From: Balanoglossus misakiensis
Lineage: Eukaryota; Hemichordata
Assembly: GCA_040954595.2 (NCBI GenBank)
Contig: CM082580.2
Span: 5,766,001-5,830,000, forward strand
Reading direction: 5' to 3'
Length of the DNA: 64,000 nt
Part shown: positions 1 through 11,183 of the stretch, piece after piece
How the letters are laid out: each line of letters opens with the position of its first letter
Position numbering within the stretch: the first letter of the stretch is position 1
The notes under the pieces: generated by a model
Seen by the model: the letters and a program-made list of their open reading frames with translations, nothing else
The model's database searches: none
What the model was told of the DNA's origin: nothing
Translations under genes and position numbers: made by a program

Positions 1-76
1 AAACAATGTTCTGGCGAGCAACATTTTAATTCATTATTATACCGGCCGTAACCATTCTCTATCCCTTATCCCACAG

Positions 77-3000
77 GTGTACCAACTGTGTTGATTACTG
101 TCTCTGCCAGGGATGCTTTGCTACCAACACGCACATGGAACATTCGTTTCTGTTCAGACAGGTAAACTGCAAGCTTAATCATTCAGTCATGAAGAACAAT
201 TTGGCAGATTTTGGCAGATACTTTGTTAAGTGTGGGTATATTTGAGATAATTTGATTCTTTTCATAAAATAAATGGCAATACCTTCAGTGGCATGCATAA
301 GTCAGCTATATAGGTACATGTAAATGGAGGATGGAATGGTTACACTAACTTGAACTTTTGAGTTACAGTTTGCAGTACTAGTGTAGGTGTTGTGTGTTTT
401 TGTTCTTCATCTCAAATATACCTTCATTTTTTAACCCTTTTGTGTCACCCGAAAGAAATCAACACAGCGCTGGAGGCCAGCGGAGAGAGGGTCAGGCACA
501 ATTCTACCGACAGCAGTCGCCAGTGATTTGCAAAACAGAGAACTTTCGGCCGAAGACTATGATCTGTTACTGCAACTTGACAGGTAAGAATATTTCAAAC
601 CCTTTGACAGTCTGCACTAAAATTGTTCGAAATTTAGACAATGATGGTGAGAAAATGCCACACATGCACATTTACATTGTCACATAACCAGAAATATTTC
701 CCAAACAAGATTTTTGTATGGATTGCAAGTCACTGTACCAATTGTACTCTGGTAATAGTGACTCTATATTCCTCTTGTATGCTGTAAACTCATGAATTTG
801 CTCTTCAGATATTATAACACCAACAACTGCATTTGTTGTTGTTGCATATTCATCAGTCAGTGAAAAAAGACAATTCTAAAACCCACAGCGAAGAACTATA
901 GTATTTTAACATGTGGATCTAATAATTGCAGATTTGTTTCTTATATAACAAATAGGAAATAGCAAAAAGAAAATGTTACTGTAGAGTGTTTAATTTACAT
1001 TCTAAACACAACACAACACAACACAAAATATATTCAATGATTATGAATCTATGATAAATTTATACAATGTGTCTTGATGTCTTGCCGCTTTCAGACAGCA
1101 AGCTGAGGGTGACACCACCTTGCCTGAATACCTAGTACAGGCACTACCAAGCCAAACTATCAGACACGGCAGTATGTTGCTGTCTCCCGGTGCGCAGTGC
1201 AGGATATGTTTGAGAACCTACAGCACGGGACAGCTTGTCAAGAGACTGCCATGTAGACACGAGGTATTATTCAAGAAATCATTTGCAAGTTGCTTATTAT
1301 AGTTGCTGACCTAGATTTCTTACAAGGAGATGTTTGTCTTTGAGAAACACCTGTATGTATTAATACTCGAGTGGTAATTCTGTTGAAAGGGGATTAAATT
1401 TTTGTCATTTTCATATGACTTCGTGTATAGAACATAAAAACACATAAAATGTTTAATAGTTTGTGAAATTTAAAGGGAATCTTAGCTCAGTATTGTCTCT
1501 GCGAGTGTTGACAAATGCACAGGACAAGAATCTTTCAGTCTACCGTATGACCAGATCTGAGCATTTATTTCATGTGTGTCAAGTCTCTTCTGTGCTTTGT
1601 TTCCCAGTTCCACGGCAGCTGTATCAACCAGTGGCTGCTCCACCAGCGAGGCACCTGCCCCGTGGACGGCACCAACATGTACACTGCAATCCGGGAGGCC
1701 GTGGAAAACGCCCGGGCCCGCAGAGCGCAGCGACAGCAGACCTCGGCCAGCAACGCGGCAGACAGGCACCCGGAAGACGCCAACAACAGCGCAGTGCAGC
1801 TGGAGATTCCGGGCGTCGGAATCGCGAGGTTGCGGGGCGGTATTCTAAGCGTAAGGCAGACGAGGGCCGTCAGGGATGACAGAGCCCATGCGGCAAGCGA
1901 CAGTGAGAGTTTGGAATCGACATTTACATTGACAGGGTCCGGGTATGGTAGCCGACAGACTTCAAGGTAAAAGACTTTACATTGATGTTCTACAGATTTT
2001 TACTTTACAGCTTTACAGTCTTTCTGACCAATCAGTGTAAATTCTGGAGTTGATCTGTGGACAGTGGGCAACTATACAGGCGCCCTCTAGTGACCACTAC
2101 CTGAACGAGGCTGAACTGTAGCACTGCAACTTCTTTTCCTTTATTGTCAAATACAATACTTTTAAGGTACAGAAAACAATTGTCTAAAACAAAGGAAAGT
2201 TATCAATGAAAATGAGTACAGTTTAGGCTCAGATAAACAAAAATTGTATCAAAAATTGAAAAGAGGACATCTGTATTTATAAGGCAGAGTTCATGGTGCA
2301 TGTTGTAGTTCAATTGCAGCATACAAGCGCAGCTTTTCCAGGTCATAGTAGTTTCAGGATGTGCAAAGATCATAAAGCCCAAGAGAGCATACTCTCGCAT
2401 CAGATGTGCCATCCAAAACCAAAATTTATTTAGATCAGAGACAAGTTGACTTTCTCATTCGAAATTTTGCCAGCGACCTCTGATTTTTATTCTCATCTTT
2501 AAGAGAGAATAATCTACATTTGTCTTGAGGGAAAATATAATTATTAGGAAAGATTAAAAACTTTGTTTTTAGAGAAGAGTAGAATTAATATCGTGTTTAG
2601 ATTCCATCTGTTTGTTAATGTGCACAGATTTAATGTAGAAATACACATCTTCTTCCTTGACAGTGCACAAGACCTTGTTCGGAGCAACAGCACCTCGTCT
2701 TTGACGAGCCTCAGAAGAGGAAGTCAAACCCCACCCAGGACTCTCAGGGAGGCTGCCACCCCGCCGCAGTCAAGGGAAACAGAAAGAACTACTCTGAGGC
2801 AGACCAGTGTGAATTCTAGAACGGGTGATGCATCGCCTCATGCGCCGCAGGCGAATGACAGGGTGCCAGTCCCGCCTTCCATCCCACTGCCCCACACGGT
2901 GGACATCGCCCCCCTGCTCGACGACATACTCGGGGTTCCAGACAGAGGGACCAACAGGATGCCCCAGCCCAGGGGACGACTGCAACATCACCACCACCCG

Positions 3001-3896
3001 GCCCACATCGCCCCGCCGTCAGCCGAGAGAAACGACACCGCCCCGTCCATTCCCCTCCCCAGGGAGGAGGAGAGCATGAGGGCGACCGTGCAGGGACTGC
3101 ATCCGAGCGCCGCAAGTCCGGTCAGCGGGCGGCCGCCACTGCCCAGACGGGCGCAGGAAGCCAGGAACCAGTCGGGCGGCGCGGAGCAGGACGCCAGGGA
3201 CAGAGGGCGGCTCAGGCACAGACACCAAGCGCAAGAGAGGCGGAGAAGCGCCAGTGGGAGGCTTGGATCAGTAGAACGGCCAAGCTCAGCGGCTAGGCTG
3301 GAGGTACATGATCTTCTGTAATTTCCGCTCAAGTTGACAAATGTGCACATTTTGTAACGAGAGGGCATCACAGTCCAGTGGTTACAGAGCGTACTCCTGA
3401 TCGGAGGGTCGTGGGTTCGAGCCCTTGGGATGGTTGTGGCATTGTGTCCTTGAGCCAGGCACTTTACTTCTCTTTGCTTCTCCCCACACAGGAATGATGG
3501 ATACCTGGTTGGACAGAGATATGTGTGTTTAGCTCTGCTGTGCTAATATAACAGCTCACACGAGGGAGCTGAATGGAATTAAACTAGGTCCATGACCAAT
3601 GACTAGGGATAATAATTGTAAACTTCCTTTTGAGCACATATTTATCTGTGAATTCACTGTTATCATCATCCTTGTTATTATTTCAGCTGCTGGAAAGTTT
3701 ATTCCTGGGCACGGGAGGCGCAGGGGTGGTGCTGGAGCACAGCCGAGCCAATAATAGCCAGAACAAGAGGCGAGCCAAGAAGCCAGTCCGAAACGCAGCT
3801 GACAATCCCCAAACGGCTTTGAGGGACGCAGAGACCAGTGGCATTGTCCTGTCGGGTAGCGCTCTATCTACGCTCACTCTGCACGACAGACAGTGA
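77..3896 (+). CDS. zswim2: ZSWIM2-like E3 ubiquitin ligase, 3' part (5' end outside window)
   Basis: Six exons are visible: 77-161, 456-583, 1095-1263, 1608-1966, 2664-3303 and 3687-3896 (TGA 3894-3896). All junctions are GT..AG and phases join without a stop, giving 529 residues. The first exon encodes a ZZ-type zinc finger segment (C-x2-C, then CLCQGC and a His pair). Exons 3-4 together encode a RING-H2 finger: CRIC, then LPCRHEFHGSC and CPVD, with the intron falling between Glu and Phe of CRHEF. The order ZZ then RING, with the linker DLQNRELSAEDYDLLLQLD, is the layout of ZSWIM2, a SWIM/RING/ZZ/RING ubiquitin ligase linked to apoptosis signalling and testis expression in mammals. The SWIM domain and first RING would lie upstream of the window. 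The C-terminal ~330 residues are Arg/Ser/Pro-rich and low complexity. The exon 2 acceptor is ambiguous: AG at 454-455 or at 466-467, both in frame. The ZSWIM2 name is from memory of the family; the ZZ and RING motifs are seen directly. Confidence 0.8.
3364..3630 (+). repeat. tRNA-derived SINE in intron 5 of zswim2
   Basis: Positions 3364-3437 look like a tRNA head: an A-box-like CCAGTGGTTACAGAGCG, then a B-box-like GGTTCGAGCCC at 3414-3424. The body follows with a motif like TGTCCTTGAGCCAGGCACTT, which recurs in several deuterostome SINE families. The 5' part does not pair as a clean acceptor stem, so I do not call a functional tRNA. A related fragment lies in reverse orientation at 57232-57365. 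Confidence 0.65.
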
Positions 3897-4074
3897 TAGG
3901 TTTGGAATTAACCCACCGACGTCGAGTGAAACATGAAAGGGGAACTTACACTTTCTCTCCAGATATTCCACAAATCCAGCGTGTTTCCATTAATAGTTTG
4001 CAAGCGTGCCAATATATCCCATTGTGCCTTTGTCTGACTTCTACATTCACGGAATTTGTAAATAATTTGTATAT

Positions 4075-4082
4075 CAATAAAA
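4075..4082 (+). terminator. Poly(A) signal of the zswim2-like gene
   Basis: An AATAAA hexamer lies about 180 bp after the stop codon of the ZSWIM2-like gene, in an AT-rich stretch. It is the first canonical signal downstream and a reasonable 3' end for that transcript. Confidence 0.5.
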
Positions 4083-4361
4083 AGAAATCAAATGTCTTTG
4101 TGTTTACCCATACAATGTGTTCATTAGTCAACCAATTAGAAAATACAATTTGGAGTTACAGTTCACTGTGCAGCCATGGTAAAGCTGTAAGCTCATTTTA
4201 AGGGACCATTATTAATGCACAAAAATAGCAGCTATTGAGGGTCATTTTGATAGCCATTTGATTCAATTTTGAAATACGGCAGAGCTGTTGATATTTTAGA
4301 GTAAAATTTCAAATGTTTCATTGTTGACTTCCACAGGTATCCTCTGACGCCAAGGTATATA

Positions 4362-5147
4362 TCATTCTCCATCATCATCCTCAGTGTCATCTTTGTTTCC
4401 GTCAACTTTTGTCGGATTCTTTCCGCTGTATTTTCCATAACAGGCAACGGCCATGATGGCCACAATGGCAGCTGCGAGCATGATGAGATAAATTGCCCAC
4501 TTTATCCAGTTACAGATCCACTCCCCGTCACACTTGCACCGGCACATCAGTTTCCCTTCGCACGTGAGATCCTCTTCCTTTGGGAAATACTTTCCGTGTC
4601 TCTCCCCCTTGGCTCTCATCTTCGGCGACATCGTGGAGTGCACGCAGCAGAACGTCCAGTCTTCGCTTTTGATGACCTCCTCCTCGATGCTGGCGTGTTC
4701 TGTAATTATACCGTTGTACTTCTCCAAGATTTCGTCGAAACGATCCGTGTTAGATGTGGCGTTTTCTTGCATGTACCAAAAGGTCGCTTGCCGCTCCAGT
4801 CGTTTCAGTTGAAGAGCCGCCCTGTTGTGGAGTTTTGTCTTCTCGGCGGGACAGTGCTTTATGTCGCCCCGCAGTTCCGTGATCTGCGCGCTGATGAACG
4901 TGAATATGACGGCGAAAATTGCCGCGTAGAATTGCATCCGGCTTTGCTTGGGAAATGTGATTGAGGAGAGAACAGCGCCACCGCTGACCGAACTCACTGC
5001 CTGACAAACAGAATAGATGTACGTGAGACAACTGTCCAGATCTTCAAAGTAGTTAGCGCTGTAATAATGGGCCTTGCTGTGGAAGTGCAGGTCGTATGAA
5101 ACCTCATCCAGCTTCTCTACGATGGCGTCCATTGTTGTGTTGTCCAT
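4362..5147 (-). CDS. SLATT-like 2-TM membrane protein, copy A
   Basis: A single coding exon of 261 residues. I start at the ATG at 5145-5147 because a splice-acceptor-like ttctgttggcag directly precedes it on the minus strand; the open frame extends further but looks like intron. Residues 21-40 form a His/Tyr/Ala-rich amphipathic helix (HFHSKAHYYSANYFEDLDSC). Two hydrophobic segments follow at about 42-62 and 71-92, then a charged helical stretch (99-165) with EKYNGIITEH and a conserved SEDW at 161-164. A Cys-rich patch (CRCKC) and a third hydrophobic segment at 212-236 precede an acidic tail. The helix, 2TM, long amphipathic helix order and the L..YN.I..E pattern resemble the SLATT/DUF4231 superfamily, proposed as a pore-forming effector in bacterial nucleotide-signalling conflict systems. 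This is pattern recognition, not a profile hit. It is paralogous to the gene at 6512-7258 on the same strand. Confidence 0.6.
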   Translation of the reverse strand: MDNTTMDAIVEKLDEVSYDLHFHSKAHYYSANYFEDLDSCLTYIYSVCQAVSSVSGGAVLSSITFPKQSRMQFYAAIFAVIFTFISAQITELRGDIKHCPAEKTKLHNRAALQLKRLERQATFWYMQENATSNTDRFDEILEKYNGIITEHASIEEEVIKSEDWTFCCVHSTMSPKMRAKGERHGKYFPKEEDLTCEGKLMCRCKCDGEWICNWIKWAIYLIMLAAAIVAIMAVACYGKYSGKNPTKVDGNKDDTEDDDGE

Positions 5148-5252
5148 GCTGCCAACAGAATGTGGAAGATAAACAGTCAGTACATTTTCTGCTAAATGTA
5201 TCTGTATGGGAAAACACTTGCGCAAAGCCTGTGAAATGTACTAAAAACAGAT

Positions 5253-5362
5253 CACACATACATACGTACGTACATACATACATACATGCATGCATGATAC
5301 ATACATACATACAATACATACATACATTCAGACGTCCCAGACAGACATACAGACAGACTGAC
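5253..5362 (+). repeat. Microsatellites (CATA)n and (CAGA)n
   Basis: Imperfect runs of CATA/CGTA units from 5253 to 5322 are followed by CAGA-type units to about 5362. They lie just upstream (on the minus strand) of SLATT-like copy A, probably inside its 5' intron. No coding content is expected, although frames stay open through the repeat. Confidence 0.85.
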
Positions 5363-6511
5363 ATTTGAGAACGACAAAAGCAGTGCACTGCTCTCCTTGG
5401 TACTGATAAAAGGTCACATTTTTCCTGACAATGTAGGTCGTCAAGTGTGCAGACTACGTGGGTGGGTGTGTTACCACCAACCGACCTGTGACCCCAGACA
5501 ACAACCTAGTAAGTAGTATACACGCGACTACATTTATGCCTTTGTGTTTGACCCACCCCAAGTCTATGTCACAATACATTAAATCAATTCCAGCAAAATT
5601 TGTCCCGAGTTTAGGCGCATGTTTGGAATGAATGCACATGTTGTTGTGGGATTGTGACGACCAGTAATCGAAACTAAATGTAGGCACCGTACAGTAGGCT
5701 CTGAACTTCCTGGTACAAGCTACCGATGGTTGCTATTTAGGAAATTGATTATCTGTACAATTTAGCTTCTACTCAACAAAACCTAAATAGCATTGAACCC
5801 AATTAGGGTAAATTTTAACCAATAGATTTCAATGTATTGAACCTACCTTGCCCTTGGCCTATTTCTGCACTCACACGCTCAGAACTGCTCTGTGTGTATG
5901 TGTGTGTTTCAGTCAGTTATATAGTTTGAAATATTTTTCGTTGAAGTGTAACTATATTAACCGGGCATGCGTGGGTTATACATTAGTTCAAAGTGTATAG
6001 GCAATTCAAACTGAAGTAATTTTGGGTGTTGCGAATTGTCTTTTCTGTTGATTGATTGGGTGAGCACCTTTCAAAGACGCCATCCATTTAATTATGCAAA
6101 TGAGCTAGTTACACCCACATGTCAGTATTCTCCCCAGATCAATAGGCCACTTGAATCCCAGTGACATCATGTATAATTCAACTCTATATTATTTTATTCA
6201 TTTTTTTTTTGTAATAGGCAAAACTCATTTTTTGGGCCCCAGGATGAGTTTAACAGTGCACTAATTCGATAGTATGATGGACTGTTCCAGAGTTTAAATT
6301 CAAAATGGTAAACTCATACTGATAAAAAAAATAAGAAGCTCATTAATATAAGGTGCTTGCGTTGAGTTATGCACATTAGCTATGCCTGTTTGTCTTTGAC
6401 AAAACATTGGCTCAGAAAAAAATTGGGATGTTAACATTCAGCACCACCTCATTATGTAAAGTACAAATTGTACACTTCAGGGTCTATTCTGCAGAAAAAA
6501 ATGACAAAACG
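5363..6511. other. Intergenic stretch between the two SLATT-like genes
   Basis: About 1.1 kb of AT-rich sequence with no convincing exon, strong promoter motif or repeat family. It presumably holds the 5' noncoding part of copy A and the 3' UTR of copy B, but I cannot place either end. Confidence 0.5.
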
Positions 6512-7258
6512 CTAATTCGTTGTCAAAGAGTCTACAAAAGTAACGTTCACGAACTTCCATATGCCAAAGGACGCCAGCAACGTCCAAGTTGACATGATTA
6601 CGTAGGGCTCTGCTAAATTCCAATAGTAGACCCACTCTCCACTGCCCGGCCGGGGCGAAAACTTCCCCAGCTCCTTCCCCTTCTTCACCCATTTTTCCGG
6701 CAGCGTTCTGTGCACGCGGCTGAACACCCAGTCCTCGCTGTTGACCAGGTCCTCCTCGATTTTGCCGTGCTCCTCCAGAGTGCGGTTGTACTCCTGGAGT
6801 GTCAGCGACACCTGCTGGGAAGCATCCCCTCCTCCTCCTCCTCGCGGAACGTCCAGCGTCTCCAGCCAGGCCTCCCCTTTCCTCCTCAGAATCTTCATCC
6901 GGCTGGCCGCCGCGTGGTGCAGCCTCTGCTTCCGGGCCGGGGAGTGCTGCGTCCTGTACAGCTCGGTGACCGCCAAGCCGCAGAAGGAGGCTATGGTGAG
7001 GAACACCAGCCCCTGGCTGCCGATGTTCGACTGCCCGGACGAGAGCATCTTGGGCAGCGTGCTCCCCCCGCTGGCGAGGCAGACGGCCGAACAGATGATC
7101 TTCCACTGCGTCATGCGCCGGTCCAGATTCTCGTAGTGGCCCGCACTGATATAGTGCGCGCGGTAGTGGAAGTGCAGCTCATACAGTTCCAGTTCTACCT
7201 TGCGTTTCAATTTCTCGGTTGCGACGACGCTCTTGTCACTAATGTCAGCCTGCTCCAT
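6512..7258 (-). CDS. SLATT-like 2-TM membrane protein, copy B
   Basis: A single coding exon of 248 residues with its ATG at 7256-7258. It aligns by eye with copy A throughout: LHFHYRAHYISAGHYENLD (28-46) against LHFHSKAHYYSANYFEDLD, SGG just inside the first hydrophobic segment (about 52-68), a second hydrophobic segment at 80-100, TEL followed by a Lys/Arg/His-rich helix, EYNRTLEEHGKIEED (156-170), SEDW (174-177) and a third hydrophobic segment near 217-236. It has a Gly-rich insertion (residues 140-144) and lacks the Cys-rich patch and acidic tail of copy A. Codon use is far more GC-rich than in copy A, and an antisense frame stays open for 196 codons as a by-product. An acceptor-like tctatatag lies 9 nt upstream of the ATG, so a separate 5' UTR exon is likely. 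Function is unknown; a SLATT-like membrane-perturbing effector is an inference. Confidence 0.6.
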   Translation of the reverse strand: MEQADISDKSVVATEKLKRKVELELYELHFHYRAHYISAGHYENLDRRMTQWKIICSAVCLASGGSTLPKMLSSGQSNIGSQGLVFLTIASFCGLAVTELYRTQHSPARKQRLHHAAASRMKILRRKGEAWLETLDVPRGGGGGDASQQVSLTLQEYNRTLEEHGKIEEDLVNSEDWVFSRVHRTLPEKWVKKGKELGKFSPRPGSGEWVYYWNLAEPYVIMSTWTLLASFGIWKFVNVTFVDSLTTN

Positions 7259-8190
7259 AGCGTCTTCTATATAGATGAGTTACTTCAAGTTGTTGTTTAG
7301 TTGGCTGTAGTAGAGTACAAAGACAAATAAAATGTGATAAGCAAACAGCAAAGGATGAGGAAAAATGAGCCTAGGCTATATACCAATCCTAGGTGCATAC
7401 GTGTTGGGGTGGGGTGTTGTGTGGAGTGACCTTGGTTAGAGTACAGTGCTACATAGCCTGGTCACCATACCCAGTGTGTTTTACTGTCGTTCCCATCTGG
7501 CTTCGAACGTTCATGTTGATCTAAATGTTATCACACTTGTGTAATTGGTTTGTGAAGTTGATTCCAACTTTGCTACAGTTGTTGTACAGTTTATATGCTT
7601 TGCGGCAAACACAAACAGGATTAATGGTTTCTTACCCGGTAGGATGCTTCGATGCTTTGCCAGTTTGTAGATAGAGTGTGAGTCTATCTAAAACACACTG
7701 GGTAGCCTACAAATATCAAAGAGCTGTGAACACACAAACAAGGCACAGCGTCAAACTCTCAAGCAAATTTCTGAGTTAATTGCATACATGTATATATGCC
7801 AGTTTTTATCCCATCGTAAAATCATGACTGTAACTTGGTTATTAATATGTACATGTACTATTTCAAATTCGACGGCAATCCGAGTCTGATGCCAATCTCA
7901 GAACATACATCGTCTCCTCTACATCGACAACATGACACGGAAAAAGTGAAGTCAATCGCCAGAGCAATAAAGGAAAATAACGTTGACTAACCAGTCTACT
8001 CGGCTTTATCTATGTTTCAAAGAAGGCTTGTGAAATAAGAATGAATGCTTTCTGTATCTCTCGCCCTCTTGCCTGCTCGACGATGGAGCGATGGCGATGT
8101 TGCCTCTCCCTCCTCCAGAGGGCGCCGTCAATGACCTTTGGCTTTTCAGAGACGCAGTGTGTGAACCAAGTGCATAGGAGGAGTTTGAAA
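7259..8190. other. Intergenic region between SLATT-like copy B and the C1q cluster
   Basis: No coding exon is convincing. A 16-bp inverted repeat (TACCCAGTGTGTTTTA at about 7469-7484 and its complement at about 7690-7705) brackets ~200 bp and may be a decayed foldback element. CCGGTAAGA read on the minus strand near 7640 could be the donor of a 5' UTR exon of copy B. Confidence 0.4.
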
Positions 8191-8230
8191 GAACAGTACA
8201 GTACAGTACAGTACAGTACAGTACAGTACA
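8191..8230 (+). repeat. (AGTAC)n microsatellite at the left edge of the C1q cluster
   Basis: About seven copies of a five-base AGTAC unit. It ends where the first ~4.0 kb tandem unit begins (accatataaatgtcaaaag), so it marks the outer left boundary of the segmental duplication. Confidence 0.9.
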
Positions 8231-9087
8231 GACCACCATATAAATGTCAAAAGTTAGCAACTTTTGTCCCTTTAATCTCTGGTGGCCGTGACAGTACGTT
8301 CACTGATGCGGTGCTTTAATTTTCTTTCTTTTTATTGCAAAATGTAATGATATTTCCTTTCATGATATTTTTTGCATGGTAGCTGCATGGTTCAATCTAA
8401 ACTTGTTTGAGCATAATAATGGTTTGGAAACCAAACAGCGCCACCAAACCTCAAATGCTTGTGGCCTTTTGTTTTTATAAAGCAGGCTTTAAGAAATCAC
8501 ACTTGAAATTGTCATGATTTTATGTTTTGTTTATCAACATGCTACTGATATTTACACTGTAATTTATCTTGAGGGATAAACATGCACCAAAGTTATGTGA
8601 TGTCCACATCACTCATTGTCGAAAAGGGTTGTTATTTAGATCTGTAATATTTATCATTATATGACACTGACAGAATAGTGTAGTATACAATGGCAGATTT
8701 AAATTATTATAATAGAAATCACACCAAATTTAAAGCACAGAGTGATACGATATGTAGCACTTGATTATCATCCAATTATTACTAAAAATTGTAAACAGCA
8801 AATCTCAAAATACGTAATACACGCTGCAAACAGCACAAACATTGTTTACATCATCAAGGGACAATGTATGACAGGCATGCTATTTTTGTAGTCACCAGCA
8901 GTTTGTGGCCATATATGGTGAGAAATTTGCTAGTTTTGGTATTCCGCTTTACTGCAGACTAGAGGTAGGAATTATTTATCAGCAACTGATGTGCACAAGG
9001 TAATGGTATAGTATATCTGATCTTGGGATTAGAAACTTTTTTTCAAGTTTGAAAAGTTGACATTTTGCAAAGTTAATTTATGAAAGA

Positions 9088-9097
9088 TATATAAAGG
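9088..9097 (+). promoter_or_regulatory. TATA box, C1q copy 1
   Basis: TATATAAAGG in a sequence conserved in all three units (13148-13157 and 17963-17972). Transcription would start about 30 bp downstream, and a 5' exon would run to the donor GCAAG|GTAGAC at 9295. That exon then splices to the acceptor just before the ATG at 9834. Confidence 0.6.
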
Positions 9098-9833
9098 TCC
9101 ACACTTAAAATCTCCCCACGAAAAAGTGGACTTGCTGATATGTAAATTACATGATATCAAAACAACTGCTCCAGTTTCTTAAACTTTCACCAAGAAACAA
9201 CTGCTGCAAGAAAGTGCAGAAGACTTGGCAGAATTCGGAATAGAATCAGAAATATCTTTTGGGTTTGGAGACAACCAAGGAACAAAGCAAGCAAGGTAGA
9301 CTTATAAAATCTTTAATTTTGATCTTAAATATGACAATAAGAACAATTAATAATATTCCCTTTGGTATGTTGTAGAATATCTAGCTTGCCGCTGAAAAGT
9401 TTGTTTTCCTATATTGAGTCAACGCAGCATTTTATAATACTTTCGCAGCAGTCATTGGTTCTTTCACTTTGAGTAAATGCTCATTAGAAACTACATGTAT
9501 TTATCTATCAACAATTTTGGACAGTATTCCCTAGTCCAAAATGTGATAGGATTTTTGATGATGGCATTTGATTACTGCAAGGATGAGTGTAGTGCTAATG
9601 ACAACATACTGAGCAGACATCCTGGTATCATATTCGCTGAACACTGTGTCTTACGTGACTAGACAAGCAAGATGTGTCATGTGCTTGTCACTTAGGCAGG
9701 GTACCAGCTATGGTATCATATGACCAGTTTTTCTAATCAGTTTCCATCAACCAAAAATAAAGATTGTAACTTTTCTTTTGTTCAAATTAATTATGAAATC
9801 TGGTGTAACATTTTTTTATGTTTCACTTCCAGC

Positions 9834-11183
9834 ATGAGTTATTGGCTGATTATGAGTATGCTGCTTGGATTTGTCCACACCAACACTGCACAAGTGACTG
9901 ATGGGGACCAATGTCTGAGTATTTGCCCAGACTCATGGCCTGATATGAGAACTGGTCAAACGGGAATGCCAGGCCAACCAGGTCCAATTGGAAGACAAGG
10001 TAATACTGCCCTCTTTTTGGAGAAAGTTGGTTTCTTTGCCCTGTGTAGCAAGGATGTTCGTTTGGTACAAATGAAGCTGAGTGATTGAACTTTTGTGATT
10101 GGACCAGAGGCGTGGGTGTATCTGTATGTGGAACTTTTGAAAAACAAATTCTGCCTCCAGATGTAATTTAATAGCCTACTTAAGGAATCATAATCTGAAG
10201 TTGAGACACAAAACAGATATTTCAGTGAATAAAAATAAAACTGTCACTAGCTGTCTCTTGAGTTCTGGCACATGACTCACTGGCAATTGTTCTACTTTTT
10301 GTAGGTCAGCCTGGTGTGATAGGTCCTGCAGGGAGTCCAGGGGTCAAAGGTGAACCAGGGGAGAAGGGAGAGAAGGGACATTTGGCCGCCAAAGGAGAAA
10401 CAGGTAGTTGTCATCAATAAAAAAATACTACTGCCAGAAAATACTTTAAGTGGTAAAATGCTGAACAATGTTTTAATAATGAAGAAAACATTTCAAAGAG
10501 ATATTCTTTCCATTTTTAAAGAGTTGAAATATTTTTGAGACTTTTGAAGACCCAACATATATGTACATGCCCTGCAGGTATTATCTGATCTGTAAATTGT
10601 TTTGTCTTGAACACTTGAAGGTCACCCTGGTGTCAAAGGTCAAACTGGTTTTCCTGGAAAGATTGGTCCACAGGGTCCAAAAGGTGAGAGTGGCCAGAAT
10701 GGAACTGATGGTGTCAAAGGTGAAACTGGAGAAGTTGGGGTCAAAGGTCAGAAAGGTGAAGTGGGTCAAGTACAACAAGCCAAGGTGGCATTCTCTGTTG
10801 GAAGGAGATCTCATGTCATTGGGACTGATTCAGAGCAAACTATCACCTATACTGATGTGATAGTACAAGAAGGTGCCAATATTAATATCAACACTGGTGT
10901 GTTCACTTGTCAAGTTCCTGGCATCTATTATTTCTCTTTCTCATTCATTTCATACGGTGGTAAATACCTGAACATACGACTCAAACAGAATAATGAATAC
11001 AAGTTTGCACTTCTTCGGGCAAATCATTCAGGAAATGATGTTCACTCCCAGAGTGGCATGTTACACCTGAACCAAGGTGATCAAGTCAAATTAGTGATGT
11101 ACAGGGGGGACGATTACCGTACACACTATTGTAATCCAGACCATTGCAACACATTCAATGGGTACCTAGTCTACCCTGACTAA
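9834..11183 (+). CDS. Secreted collagen/C1q-domain protein, copy 1
   Basis: Coding exons 9834-9999, 10305-10403 and 10621-11183 give 275 residues. An apparently untranslated 5' exon ends at 9295 and splices to AG at 9831-9832, one base before the ATG. Residues 1-19 are a signal peptide (MSYWLIMSMLLGFVHTNTAQ). Two cysteines follow (QCLSIC), likely interchain disulfides. Residues ~41-138 are about 30 Gly-X-Y triplets with one interruption (GHLAAKGET), and both internal introns split a Gly codon as in collagen genes. Residues ~141-275 form a C1q globular domain: AKVAFSVG, TGVFTCQVPGIYYFSFSF, HSQSGMLHLNQGDQVKLVM and a terminal CNTFNGYLVYPD. Such secreted trimeric lectin-like proteins bind microbial or self surfaces in innate immunity and can engage complement proteases through the collagen stalk. 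Whether this copy does so is unknown. The specific ortholog is not recognised. Confidence 0.88.

Noticed and set aside
3364-3437. Possible functional tRNA gene
   Set aside because: The A- and B-box-like motifs are present, but the ends do not form a proper acceptor stem and a SINE body follows, so it is part of a SINE.
4596-4964. 122-codon frame on the plus strand
   Set aside because: Antisense of SLATT-like copy A.
6710-7300. 196-codon frame on the plus strand
   Set aside because: Antisense shadow of the GC-rich SLATT-like copy B; no splice context or motif.
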